Shown here piece after piece: positions 56,923 to 63,943 of a stretch of 64,000 nt of DNA. The position numbers and the translations under genes were made by a program. How positions within the stretch are numbered: the stretch's first letter is position 1; each line of letters begins with the position of its first letter. The DNA is taken from contig NZ_JACVON010000001.1 of assembly GCF_018882385.1 (NCBI RefSeq), positions 44,844 through 108,843 on the forward strand, in the 5' to 3' direction. The notes beneath the pieces were generated by a model. The model worked only from the letters and a program-made list of their open reading frames with translations. It was not told the DNA's origin and did not search any database. This DNA comes from Polynucleobacter sp. 30F-ANTBAC (GTDB lineage: Bacteria; Pseudomonadota; Gammaproteobacteria; Burkholderiales; Burkholderiaceae).

Positions 56923-56957
56923 AAAAAAGCCTCTGAAACATTCAGAGGCTTTTTTTA
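56923..56957. terminator. Bidirectional intrinsic terminator
   Basis: A 14-bp inverted repeat (AAAAAGCCTCTGAA / TTCAGAGGCTTTTT) with a 3-base loop. It is flanked by A on one side and T on the other, so it ends the plus-strand operon and the convergent minus-strand gene at 56980. Confidence 0.92.
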
Positions 56958-56979
56958 TACAAGAAGTACTTAATTCAGA

Positions 56980-57576
56980 TTACTTCTTAGGGGTGCTGAT
57001 CACCGCAGCAATTGCTTCTGCGTAAGTGACGTCGACTTGATCTTTTGTAGTGATACCTTTTAGAAGTTCTGGGTTATTCACCTTTACTTCAACGATATTG
57101 CCTTTAGGACCTTTTAAAGAAACAATTTGTTTTTTCTTATCAATCGCCTCAACGCTGGCAGTTGTTTTAACAATGTTGGTTTTAACCATACCTGGCTTTG
57201 CACCCGCTGGTGCAGTTTTTACATCGCTAACCTTTTCACGGCTACGGATGTCATTGTTTTTAGTTTTAACCAATTCAATGGCTACCGCAACTTCGTAAGC
57301 CACATCCAAGCGATCACCAACTTTGATTTGAGCAAAATTCTTAACCTCTGGACCAGCAACAATATCTAACTCACCATCTTGATTCTTAAAAGACACCACA
57401 CGGTTCTTTTGATCGATCTTTGTCACAGTGGCACTAAAGATCTGGCCACGGTCACCTGCTACAGCAGCCGCTGCAGTTGTTCTATTCTGAGTATTGGCAG
57501 GCTGAGCTACTGCTGCAGCTGATAAACCTAACAAAGAAGCAGTTAAAAGGCTGATAGAGATGTTTCTTGCTGTCAT
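56980..57576 (-). CDS. Exported protein with a tandem-duplicated beta domain
   Basis: A 198-residue periplasmic protein. The signal peptide runs MTARNISISLLTASLLGLSA to AVAQ. The mature part contains two copies of the same module: IFSATVTKIDQKNRVVSFKN with VGDRLDVAYEVAVAIEL, and KTTASVEAIDKKKQIVSLKG with QVDVTYAEAIAAVI. The copies are joined by a Lys-rich linker. The module resembles small OB/DUF5666-like beta domains, but I have no function. ATG 57576 is chosen because it directly opens the signal peptide. It is convergent with 56332. Confidence 0.78.
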   Translation of the reverse strand: MTARNISISLLTASLLGLSAAAVAQPANTQNRTTAAAAVAGDRGQIFSATVTKIDQKNRVVSFKNQDGELDIVAGPEVKNFAQIKVGDRLDVAYEVAVAIELVKTKNNDIRSREKVSDVKTAPAGAKPGMVKTNIVKTTASVEAIDKKKQIVSLKGPKGNIVEVKVNNPELLKGITTKDQVDVTYAEAIAAVISTPKK

Positions 57577-57702
57577 GTGAGATTTCCTAGGGAGTTGATA
57601 TTGAATGATTTTTGCAAATTTACCATTGATACCTACCGCCACATATACGCTCTTAAGCTAATTGGGGGCTTCAGGGGTGCCGACTCGGGAGAATCGATAT
57701 GA

Positions 57703-57738
57703 AAAAACCCTGTAGCGATTAAGCAAACAGGGTTTTAA
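57703..57738 (-). terminator. Terminator downstream of the tRNA-Asn 3' fragment
   Basis: Read on the minus strand, a stem AACCCTGT / ACAGGGTT with a 13-base loop is followed by a T run. It lies two bases beyond the CCA end of the tRNA fragment and was presumably the terminator of the original tRNA-Asn transcript. Confidence 0.75.
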
Positions 57739-57740
57739 TT

Positions 57741-57787
57741 TGGCTCCTCGACCTGGGCTCGAACCAGGGACCTACGGATTAACAGTC
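57741..57787 (-). tRNA. 3' half of tRNA-Asn (GTT), left junction of the island
   Basis: On the minus strand this 47-base stretch is the 3' part of a tRNA-Asn: CTGTTAA anticodon loop (anticodon 57781-57783), TCCGTAGGT, T arm CCTGGTTCGAGCCCAGG and acceptor end with CCA. The acceptor partner TCCTCGA and the D arm are missing upstream, where AT-rich DNA begins. This is what an integration into the anticodon region leaves behind. The intact, reconstituted tRNA is expected at the other end of the element, beyond base 64000. Confidence 0.85.
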
Positions 57788-57873
57788 TTTTAATCTAAGT
57801 CCATATAAAACTTTAATTAACTTAAAACCTATATTTTAATTGGATTTACTAGGTTTTTATTATAGTAGTTAAA

Positions 57874-57931
57874 TGTTGTCTATATGTTGTCTAGATGATA
57901 ATATTGATTCTTATGTTGTCCAAGTGTTGTC
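57874..57931 (+). repeat. Two pairs of TGTTGTC direct repeats before the integrase
   Basis: TGTTGTC occurs at 57874, 57885, 57914 and 57925. Within each pair the period is 11 bp, one helical turn, and the pairs are 40 bp apart. They lie between the attachment site and the int start; such arrays are typical arm-type sites for tyrosine recombinases or binding sites for an excisionase, and the last copy sits next to the int ribosome site. Confidence 0.7.
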
Positions 57932-57943
57932 TGGAGGTGTGTC

Positions 57944-59215
57944 ATGGAATGGAAAAAAGACAAAGTCATATCATCGCTTTATAGGCGTGAAAGACAAAGT
58001 AAATCAGTTTGGGCGGTTCGTGCTCGAGTTAAGGGTGGGGGTACTGTAACCGTTACTTTGGGTAATGCAGACCTTATCTCTTCAGTTGAGGCTCGCCAAT
58101 TGGCTAAAAGAGAGTTAGCTAAGATGTCTCAGGGCATTAACCCTAACGCAGAGCGAAAGCATGCTAAAAAAGTATCAAAGGCTAGAGGTTTCACTCTTGC
58201 TCAGGCGGTTGAACAATATTCAGAATTAGCTCATTGGAAGCCTAAGACACGACAAGATGCATTATCAACACTTCAGCGAAGGTTTGGTGACTGGTATAAG
58301 AGACCATTAGCTGATATCTCAAGAGATGACTGTTTAACTCGATTTCAGGAAATTAAAAAAGAGGTCTTACTCAAGAAAACTAGGATTGATAAAAGACGAG
58401 TTACTGAATCCTTGGCTGTGACCATTCCAAATAATGAGGTTGGTTTGGGTGAGGCTCAAAGAGCCTTTCGTTACCTTTCTGCAGTATTCAATTCTTTCTC
58501 AAGTGATGACGCAGCTGGTGAGAAATTACTTCCCAAAGGTAATCCAGTTCTAGTGCTAAAAGATAAGAAGGTGAGAAGGGCTCTAAAGCCAAAAGAGATA
58601 TTCCTCAATGCCGAGCAGCGAGACAGCCTTTATTTCGATTTAAGAGTTTGTAGTCATCCCGAATATAAAGGACCTATTCAAGAGGAAGATGCTGATTTAG
58701 CATGGCTTTTGATGCACACGGGTCTTAGGCTTGAGGAAGCACTTCAGATGAAATGGGTAAATATTGATTTTAAGCAAAAGACATTTACGGCTATAGATAC
58801 TAAAAATCATACAAACCATACCTTGCCAATGACATCTGCAACAGAGCATTTATTCAAGCGTAGATTCGCTGAAAGAGCTAATCTTAAATATGGTCTTAAA
58901 AGTCTATATGTTTTTCCAAGTCCGCTTTCGGATAAGCAGCCCATGTCAGCAAGTAGAACATTTAACCGTCTTTCAGAGGCAATAGGGTTTAAATTTACTG
59001 CTCACGACCTCAGGAGAACTGTTGCAACTGTTGCAGATGAGTGCGGATATGACTTGGATGCTATTGGAAAAATATTGAACCACAAGAAAAAAGGTGTTAC
59101 AGCAAGATATATTCAAAACACCCATCAGCGACTTAAGGCTATATTGGAGGATGTTCAAAATAACTTATTTTCAGAGCCTGATTTTATCGATGACGACCAT
59201 TCAATATTTGACTGA
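57944..59215 (+). CDS. int: Tyrosine recombinase / integrase
   Basis: A 423-residue phage-type integrase that catalyses site-specific insertion into tRNA-Asn. An N-terminal arm-binding domain (about 1-85) and core-binding domain (about 86-200) are followed by the catalytic domain. Active-site residues are visible: R262 (HTGLRLEEALQ), K287 (IDTKNHT), H354 and R357 (HDLRR), H380 (LNHKKK) and Tyr389 (ARYIQN). ATG follows GGAGG. It is directed away from the tRNA fragment and is followed after five bases by the GIY-YIG gene. Confidence 0.93.
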   Translation: MEWKKDKVISSLYRRERQSKSVWAVRARVKGGGTVTVTLGNADLISSVEARQLAKRELAKMSQGINPNAERKHAKKVSKARGFTLAQAVEQYSELAHWKPKTRQDALSTLQRRFGDWYKRPLADISRDDCLTRFQEIKKEVLLKKTRIDKRRVTESLAVTIPNNEVGLGEAQRAFRYLSAVFNSFSSDDAAGEKLLPKGNPVLVLKDKKVRRALKPKEIFLNAEQRDSLYFDLRVCSHPEYKGPIQEEDADLAWLLMHTGLRLEEALQMKWVNIDFKQKTFTAIDTKNHTNHTLPMTSATEHLFKRRFAERANLKYGLKSLYVFPSPLSDKQPMSASRTFNRLSEAIGFKFTAHDLRRTVATVADECGYDLDAIGKILNHKKKGVTARYIQNTHQRLKAILEDVQNNLFSEPDFIDDDHSIFD

Positions 59216-59220
59216 CATAA

Positions 59221-60567
59221 ATGGTTAAGCCTACTTCTATCGTCTGTGCTGGAATCTCATTTCCCTCAATTGTCGAGCTTGCTCGTCACTACAAGGTTCA
59301 TCCTTCTACAGTAGCTAGAAGGGTAAGAGATGGTTGGTCAGTGGAAGAATCCGTGGGTTTGGAAAACAAAAAACGGGCGGGGCATGGTAAAGAAGTTATT
59401 GTTCAGGGTGAGAGGTATAGAACAATTAATGAGGCATGCAAAGTTTTAAATTTGAATGCGGGTACGATAGCTGCAAGAATTAGATACGGTTATTCAATTG
59501 ATGATGCTTTTTCAGGCAATCTAAAAAAGAAGGTCGGTGGAAACTCTATCCAAATTAGTTTTGATGGTGTCAAATTTAACTCTATTCAAGCTCTTGGGGA
59601 GGCTTACAAGGTTAACTCAAGTGTATTAAGTAGGCGTCTTAAAAGAGGGTGGACTCTCTCTCAGGCATTAAATCAAGAGGATGCTCCTCCAAGATTTAGA
59701 AATTTTGAAGGTCATGCAAGAGCTACGAAATGGAAAATCACAAGAACAACAACTAATGGCGTTGAGCCAATTCCTGATACTGAAGGTTACAAGCTTTACT
59801 TGATAACTAACACTCAGAGTGATAAGCAATATGTTGGTATAACAATTGGGTCTTTGGAAAAAAGACTTAAATCTCACTTTTCAGCTGCTAGAAGAGGGAG
59901 AAAAAATGCATTGAGTAATGCAATCCGAAAGTATGGCGAGAACTCATTCTCCATAAAGCTCTTAAGGAGTGATGCTGGTTCTTTTGATGAGCTGCAATCT
60001 CAAGAAATTGACGAGATTGCAAAAAGAAATTCTATTAAGAATGGCTACAACACAGCAGTTGGAGGTTCTCTGGGAACTGCTAAATCAATAACTGTAAATG
60101 GCAAGAGGTTTCCTAGTGTTGCCCAGGCTGCTGAGTATTACGGAATTGATAGTAGTGTTTTTTCTCTGAGAATTAATCGCCTTAAATGGACTCCAGAAGA
60201 GGCTGCGGGTTTGGTTGCTAAGAACTGGCAAGGCAAACCACAGGAGATAACATTGGGCGGGAAGACATATACAAGTCTGAGGGCGGCAGCAAAAGCTCTT
60301 CAAATTGACTATAAACTAGTTCACGATAGATACAAGTCAAAAGGATGGAGTCTTGAGGAGGCATTTGGAGTTATCAAGCCACCCCTATCTTCAAAGTTTG
60401 GCGGAGTTGAATTGTCAGTTAATGGCGTCAACTACTCTTCAATCGCAAAAGCCGCATCTGAATTGGGTATTCCAAAAGAGACATTTAGGAAGAGGATTGC
60501 CGATGGATTAAGTGCTGAGCAAGCATATATAGAAATTATTTCAAAAAAAAGAAAAGGTGGTGTTTAA
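59221..60567 (+). CDS. GIY-YIG nuclease flanked by six repeated DNA-binding-like modules
   Basis: A 448-residue protein. Six copies of a module of about 40 residues are visible, at about 8-48, 60-98, 112-151, 290-331, 343-384 and 398-437. Each has a beta hairpin with G-x-x-Y/F-x-S/T, a helix with AA at the centre, a variable turn, and RI/RR-x(2-4)-GW/GY-S/T-x-E-A. These resemble NUMOD-type helix-turn-helix repeats of homing endonucleases. Between modules 3 and 4 lies a GIY-YIG domain (about 189-282): KLYLIT and QYVGIT, R215 in LEKRLKSHF, E262/E265 and the GYNTAVGG end. The gene follows int by five bases, so both are probably read together. The target is unknown. Confidence 0.82.
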   Translation: MVKPTSIVCAGISFPSIVELARHYKVHPSTVARRVRDGWSVEESVGLENKKRAGHGKEVIVQGERYRTINEACKVLNLNAGTIAARIRYGYSIDDAFSGNLKKKVGGNSIQISFDGVKFNSIQALGEAYKVNSSVLSRRLKRGWTLSQALNQEDAPPRFRNFEGHARATKWKITRTTTNGVEPIPDTEGYKLYLITNTQSDKQYVGITIGSLEKRLKSHFSAARRGRKNALSNAIRKYGENSFSIKLLRSDAGSFDELQSQEIDEIAKRNSIKNGYNTAVGGSLGTAKSITVNGKRFPSVAQAAEYYGIDSSVFSLRINRLKWTPEEAAGLVAKNWQGKPQEITLGGKTYTSLRAAAKALQIDYKLVHDRYKSKGWSLEEAFGVIKPPLSSKFGGVELSVNGVNYSSIAKAASELGIPKETFRKRIADGLSAEQAYIEIISKKRKGGV

Positions 60568-60992
60568 TTAGAATTTTTTACTTGTAGTAGAACATTCGCC
60601 TCTGTAATGCTTGCCCACATCATATATATAGTTACCGTCTCTTTTTACACCATTATCTTTTAGTTCATGAATCAACAACTCACCAGTGTATCTATTTAAC
60701 TCACCAACATATATTAAATTAGTTTTTTCGGGTAGAAACCTAAATTTAATCGTAGCATCAGATTCTTCGTAAATCTTATACCGAACAGAGTTTCCCTTAT
60801 AGGTAGAAAAAATGTATCACTAAGACTAACGACACCATTCAAAGCATAAATATTTAAAGTGTGCGGCGGTCTGGGATTACCATCCACTGAAAAATCATAT
60901 GATGAACCTTTACAGGCTAATCTCAGTTCACTAGCCCATCCTGGCGATACGAATGTTGCTAACAACAAAGTAAAAATAGAAATGAATTTCAT
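60568..60992 (-). pseudogene. Secreted protein gene broken by a 1-base frameshift
   Basis: The frame starts MKFISIFTLLLATFVSPGWA (signal peptide), continues SELRLACKGSSYDFSVDGN and reaches VVSLSDT, after which it runs into unrelated sequence. In the neighbouring frame from the T6 run (A6 on the plus strand, 60807-60812) a protein-like tail begins FSTYKGNSVRYKIYEESDA and ends YDVGKHYRGECSTTSKKF at stop 60568. One extra T would join both into about 141 residues. No family recognised. It ends one base from the convergent GIY-YIG stop. It may be a true mutation, phase variation or a sequencing error. Confidence 0.75.
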
Positions 60993-61183
60993 TTCTTGGG
61001 CATCCTTCCGCCTGCATTCAAGCAAGCTTGTAATGTTGGGTATGGGGTGTAATTCTTGGTTTGTTTGTAATAAGTTGTGTTCGGTGCGTGACAAATCCCA
61101 GACTTAGACATCTTCACTGGCTCTGCTGCATGCACAGCTCCACCAAGTACAGTTAGTGCTAATAGGCTTATTATTGATTTCAC
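60989..61183 (-). CDS. Small secreted protein with a GICH...CLxxGGRxPK motif
   Basis: A 64-residue protein with a signal peptide (MKSIISLLALTVLGGAVHAA) and a mature part of about 44 residues: MSKSGICHAPNTTYYKQTKN then YTPYPTLQACLNAGGRMPKK. The GICH and CL-x-(A/S)GGR-x-PK pattern, with two Cys, is a short module that I recall near HNH nucleases and in mobile elements; its job is unknown. Its stop overlaps the start of the frameshifted gene (ATGA), so the two were a coupled pair. Confidence 0.68.
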   Translation of the reverse strand: MKSIISLLALTVLGGAVHAAEPVKMSKSGICHAPNTTYYKQTKNYTPYPTLQACLNAGGRMPKK

Positions 61184-61289
61184 AAATAAAGATTACCATA
61201 GAAATAAATATCAAAATCCTGCCAGAAAGCCTTGACTTTGATATTTCAAAACTGATACAGAGGCATATCTATTAACAAAGGAGTTAGAT

Positions 61290-61619
61290 ATGACCATAGA
61301 GAACATCGGTGACGAACAAGATTGCTACATACCTCGTCACCCCTACGAGAAAGTTAAGCCAGTCCTTGATGCTGAAAAACAGGCGGCTTTCTATCCAGAA
61401 ATTGAGGGTTTTGCCTCATACAAGGCTGAATTGAAGGATAAGAACGAGTTCTGGATTACCCTATCCATGCAGACTGGATTCAATAATTGTAGTCAACTCA
61501 GTATTAATTCTTGGACTGATGTCAGTCAGCAATTGCAGCTACTCAAGGACCTAAATCGTATGACCTACGATGCTATCAATTTCGTTGAGCGTCATAACTT
61601 ACACAAGAATAGGAAATAA
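61290..61619 (+). CDS. Hypothetical island protein (109 aa)
   Basis: An acidic protein without signal or span, beginning MTIENIGDEQDCYIPRHPYE and with helices near the C terminus (SQQLQLLKDLNRMTYDAINF). AAAGGAG lies seven bases ahead of the ATG, so expression is likely. No family recognised. The next gene begins two bases after its stop, suggesting an operon. Confidence 0.6.
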   Translation: MTIENIGDEQDCYIPRHPYEKVKPVLDAEKQAAFYPEIEGFASYKAELKDKNEFWITLSMQTGFNNCSQLSINSWTDVSQQLQLLKDLNRMTYDAINFVERHNLHKNRK

Positions 61620-61621
61620 AG

Positions 61622-61828
61622 ATGAGTCCACAGTCCTATAAATCTATTTGCTTCATTCTTCTTGCTGTTCTTGGTTACTCTGTCCTTAGTCATTACAACA
61701 CTGGTAGTAATTACACAGATACATGCTTCAGAATCTTCGCTGCAGTGAATGATGATGAAGCCAGGTTTGAGCAGATTCTTGGAAGAAGATTGAGTTCTGA
61801 GTGTAGATATAGAATGTCCTCAGATTAA
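61622..61828 (+). CDS. Hypothetical membrane-anchored protein (68 aa)
   Basis: A small protein with one N-terminal hydrophobic segment (YKSICFILLAVLGYSVLSH) and a mature part with two Cys (TDTCFRIF and SSECRYRM). It looks like a signal-anchored or secreted peptide. The ATG lies two bases after the preceding stop, and the ribosome site AGGAAAT overlaps that gene's end. No family recognised. Confidence 0.5.
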   Translation: MSPQSYKSICFILLAVLGYSVLSHYNTGSNYTDTCFRIFAAVNDDEARFEQILGRRLSSECRYRMSSD

Positions 61829-61852
61829 CGAGTGTATATAGCAAATTAGCAC

Positions 61853-61966
61853 CCTCTGAAGCCTCTGAATTATCGGTATTATTTGCTTAAATAATAGGCA
61901 ATTAAGCCTCTAAGGTTCTTGTAGTTGTGTATTCTTTAGCTGTTATGAATTATCAATAACTACAAG
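61853..61966 (+). repeat. Repeats ahead of the polymerase-like gene
   Basis: CCTCTGAA occurs twice at a 9-bp period (61853-61860, 61862-61869). Further on, a perfect 9-bp inverted repeat CTTGTAGTT (61918-61926) and AACTACAAG (61958-61966) is separated by 31 bases of AT-rich DNA. The whole gap between 61829 and 62016 has no gene. It may be a promoter/operator, or an origin for the protein that follows; nothing proves either. Confidence 0.5.
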
Positions 61967-62016
61967 TACTTAAATAGCTCTGATACCGCACACTGAAAGC
62001 TCTATTGAAGGTAATA

Positions 62017-63441
62017 ATGAATAATATTTCTTCTACCTCTCCTTCTTCTTATTCTCAGGACTCATTAGGGGGTCTTCAGGGGTATAGGGAAGCCGTAAGG
62101 GAGGACATCGTCTTCTTAGGAATCAAGGCTTATTCAGAGCATCAAGAGGTCTATAAGGCTGCAGAGCTCTTGGTAAATGAATACTGTAGAACCAGACAAA
62201 GAATCAAAAACAGAGACAAGCTACCAAGAGATGCTAAGAAGCTGATTGCCTCAATCTGGTTACATGATGGTTTATTTAGGTTCACAACAAAAGAGGAGTA
62301 CTTCAGCAAAGGCAAGCGAAAGCAAGTCTGGATGACCAGCAGAACTCTTGAGCTTTTTAACTGTGCCAGAGAGCTTGGATGGGTTGAAGTGGTCAAAGGT
62401 GCTATTCCGCCTCATTTAGCAAAAAATAAACAAGGGCTTTCAACCGTTTATAGAGCTACTGATAAGTTCAAAAGTCTACTGACTTGGCTTGGATTTGAAG
62501 ATTTAACGGTTAATCCTGACCTACCCTGTGTTGTTCGAAAAGATGTGGAGAAGAGAGTCATAGAAGAGCCAGAAAGCTTCTATTTGACAGAGAACTATTT
62601 AAGGCATCAAAGCCTTGTGCAGAGCAATTTAAACCGCCTCAGAGAGCATCAAGCAAGGTGGGCTAATGGTGACCTCATAGCACCCTCAGAACTGCTTTTA
62701 ACGAGGCAATTCACTGAGACATTCGGCAAGGGTGGCAGGTGGTATTGCAACTTCCAGAACAAGCCCAAAAGCGTCAGAAACAGCATCACAATCGGTGGAA
62801 AATCTGTCGGTAGCCTAGACATCACCCAGTGTCATCCTATGCTCATATTGAGGGCTTTTAAGGGTAAAGAAGAAGAGGGTGGTTTGTTTGGAAAATTTAG
62901 TGAAGAGGTCTACGATGTAAGAGGATTTGAGTATTTAGATAGAGGCATTCGTAAGAAAGCAATCAATACTCTTTTTAACGCCGATAGCGAGAAATCTGCT
63001 GAGAAATCTTTAAGAAATACTCATTGGTGGATTGATGATGAAACGGGTGAGCTTGAGATTAAAACCTTTAAAACTAAGGCGGTTCGCCAAGGAAATCCAA
63101 TATTTAAGAGCTTATCTGAAATAAGAGCTTTTATTAGTCAGTTTAAGTTTCAGCATACAGACTTCATAGATATGATTGGAACTGGTATCGGACTAAAACT
63201 TCAGGGCTTTGATGGTGCAATAACAACTCAAGTTCTCATGTTTGCTGAGATTATGAAACTACCCATCATTCCAATCCACGAAGAATATCTTGTCCCAGAG
63301 GATAAAAAGTTCCTGATTGAAGAGATACTCAGGTCGTCACTGAGAGTTGTCTTAATGGAAGCTGGTCAGTATGGAACGATAGCGGCAAAGTGGACAGATT
63401 CAAATGGCAATAAATCCAATGTTGTTATAAATTTGAGTTGA
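62017..63441 (+). CDS. Putative replication protein with family-A-polymerase-like palm motifs
   Basis: A 474-residue protein of no family I can name. The N-terminal half (about 20-160) looks like a winged-helix-type domain ending LSTVYRATDKFKSLLTW. The C-terminal half has three spaced blocks that match the palm of DNA polymerase I-type enzymes: motif A SLDITQCHPMLIL (D268), motif B-like RGIRKKAINTLFNA (about 310-322), and motif C IPIHEEYLVPED (H421, E422, E423). GGRWYCNFQ and RNSITIGGKSV precede motif A. ATG 62017 follows GAAGG; TTG 62005 would add four residues. It may replicate the island. Activity is inferred only. Confidence 0.6.
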   Translation: MNNISSTSPSSYSQDSLGGLQGYREAVREDIVFLGIKAYSEHQEVYKAAELLVNEYCRTRQRIKNRDKLPRDAKKLIASIWLHDGLFRFTTKEEYFSKGKRKQVWMTSRTLELFNCARELGWVEVVKGAIPPHLAKNKQGLSTVYRATDKFKSLLTWLGFEDLTVNPDLPCVVRKDVEKRVIEEPESFYLTENYLRHQSLVQSNLNRLREHQARWANGDLIAPSELLLTRQFTETFGKGGRWYCNFQNKPKSVRNSITIGGKSVGSLDITQCHPMLILRAFKGKEEEGGLFGKFSEEVYDVRGFEYLDRGIRKKAINTLFNADSEKSAEKSLRNTHWWIDDETGELEIKTFKTKAVRQGNPIFKSLSEIRAFISQFKFQHTDFIDMIGTGIGLKLQGFDGAITTQVLMFAEIMKLPIIPIHEEYLVPEDKKFLIEEILRSSLRVVLMEAGQYGTIAAKWTDSNGNKSNVVINLS

Positions 63442-63449
63442 TGTATGAG

Positions 63450-63840
63450 TTACTTTACTTTTTGGCTGCAAATATAGTCTCTAGCAAAAGTGGCTACTGA
63501 GCCTTTAGGCATCTCTTGCCATGGTAGGGGTCTCTCTTGAGCAGTCGTGACAGTGACACCCTTGCCAAATAATTCACTGTGAGCAGAAGCCGATAGCAAT
63601 CTAACCTTATCGGATTTGCAATCATATTCCTGCTGTACTTTTGCAGATAAATAGCCTTCTCTTGAATAGTTTGGATGGTTAACGAGTTCCCATGCACTTC
63701 TGGTGTGTGCCCGTCTTTTTTATACTATCTTTGGAGACATAAAAAACAGCATCATCATTGAGCGTAGACGCTACTTTTACCCAGTCGGCTTGTGCATTAA
63801 ATGAAATCAGGAGTGTTGTGAATAATATTTTTCTAAACAT
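63450..63840 (-). pseudogene. Surface-adhesin-E-like secreted protein, frameshifted
   Basis: The frame starting at 63840 codes MFRKILFTTLLISFNAQA (signal) and then DWVKVASTLNDDAVFYVSKD, but ends early at 63680. In another frame a second part begins SAWELVNHPNYSREGYLSAK and ends ARDYICSQKVK at stop 63450, with QEYDCKSDKVRLLSAS and PLPWQEMPKGSVATF between. The W...YVS...S...G, WELV-N and DC...R pattern is that of surface-adhesin E-like proteins. A frame change between about 63690 and 63730 is needed. It may be a sequence error or a true lesion. Confidence 0.72.
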
Positions 63841-63943
63841 AGAATTAATACTACTGATTTAAATTCATGTTTGATTTAGTGAATTAATTGTTGAAATCAA
63901 TATTAGCTAGATTGCAGTTTGCTCACAAATTATTTTCATGAAA

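Noticed and set aside
57741..57810. A complete tRNA-Asn gene
   Set aside because: The 5' acceptor strand, D arm and most of the 5' anticodon stem are missing, so it is only the 3' half.
57874..57931. TGTTGTC repeats as a CRISPR-like array
   Set aside because: Units are seven bases with spacers of 4 and 22 bases; no repeat-spacer regularity and no cas gene. Integrase arm sites fit better.
63494..63697. A 67-codon minus-strand gene starting MHGNSLTIQTIQEK
   Set aside because: It is the wrong frame over the broken adhesin-E-like gene, whose protein-like sequence lies in two other frames.
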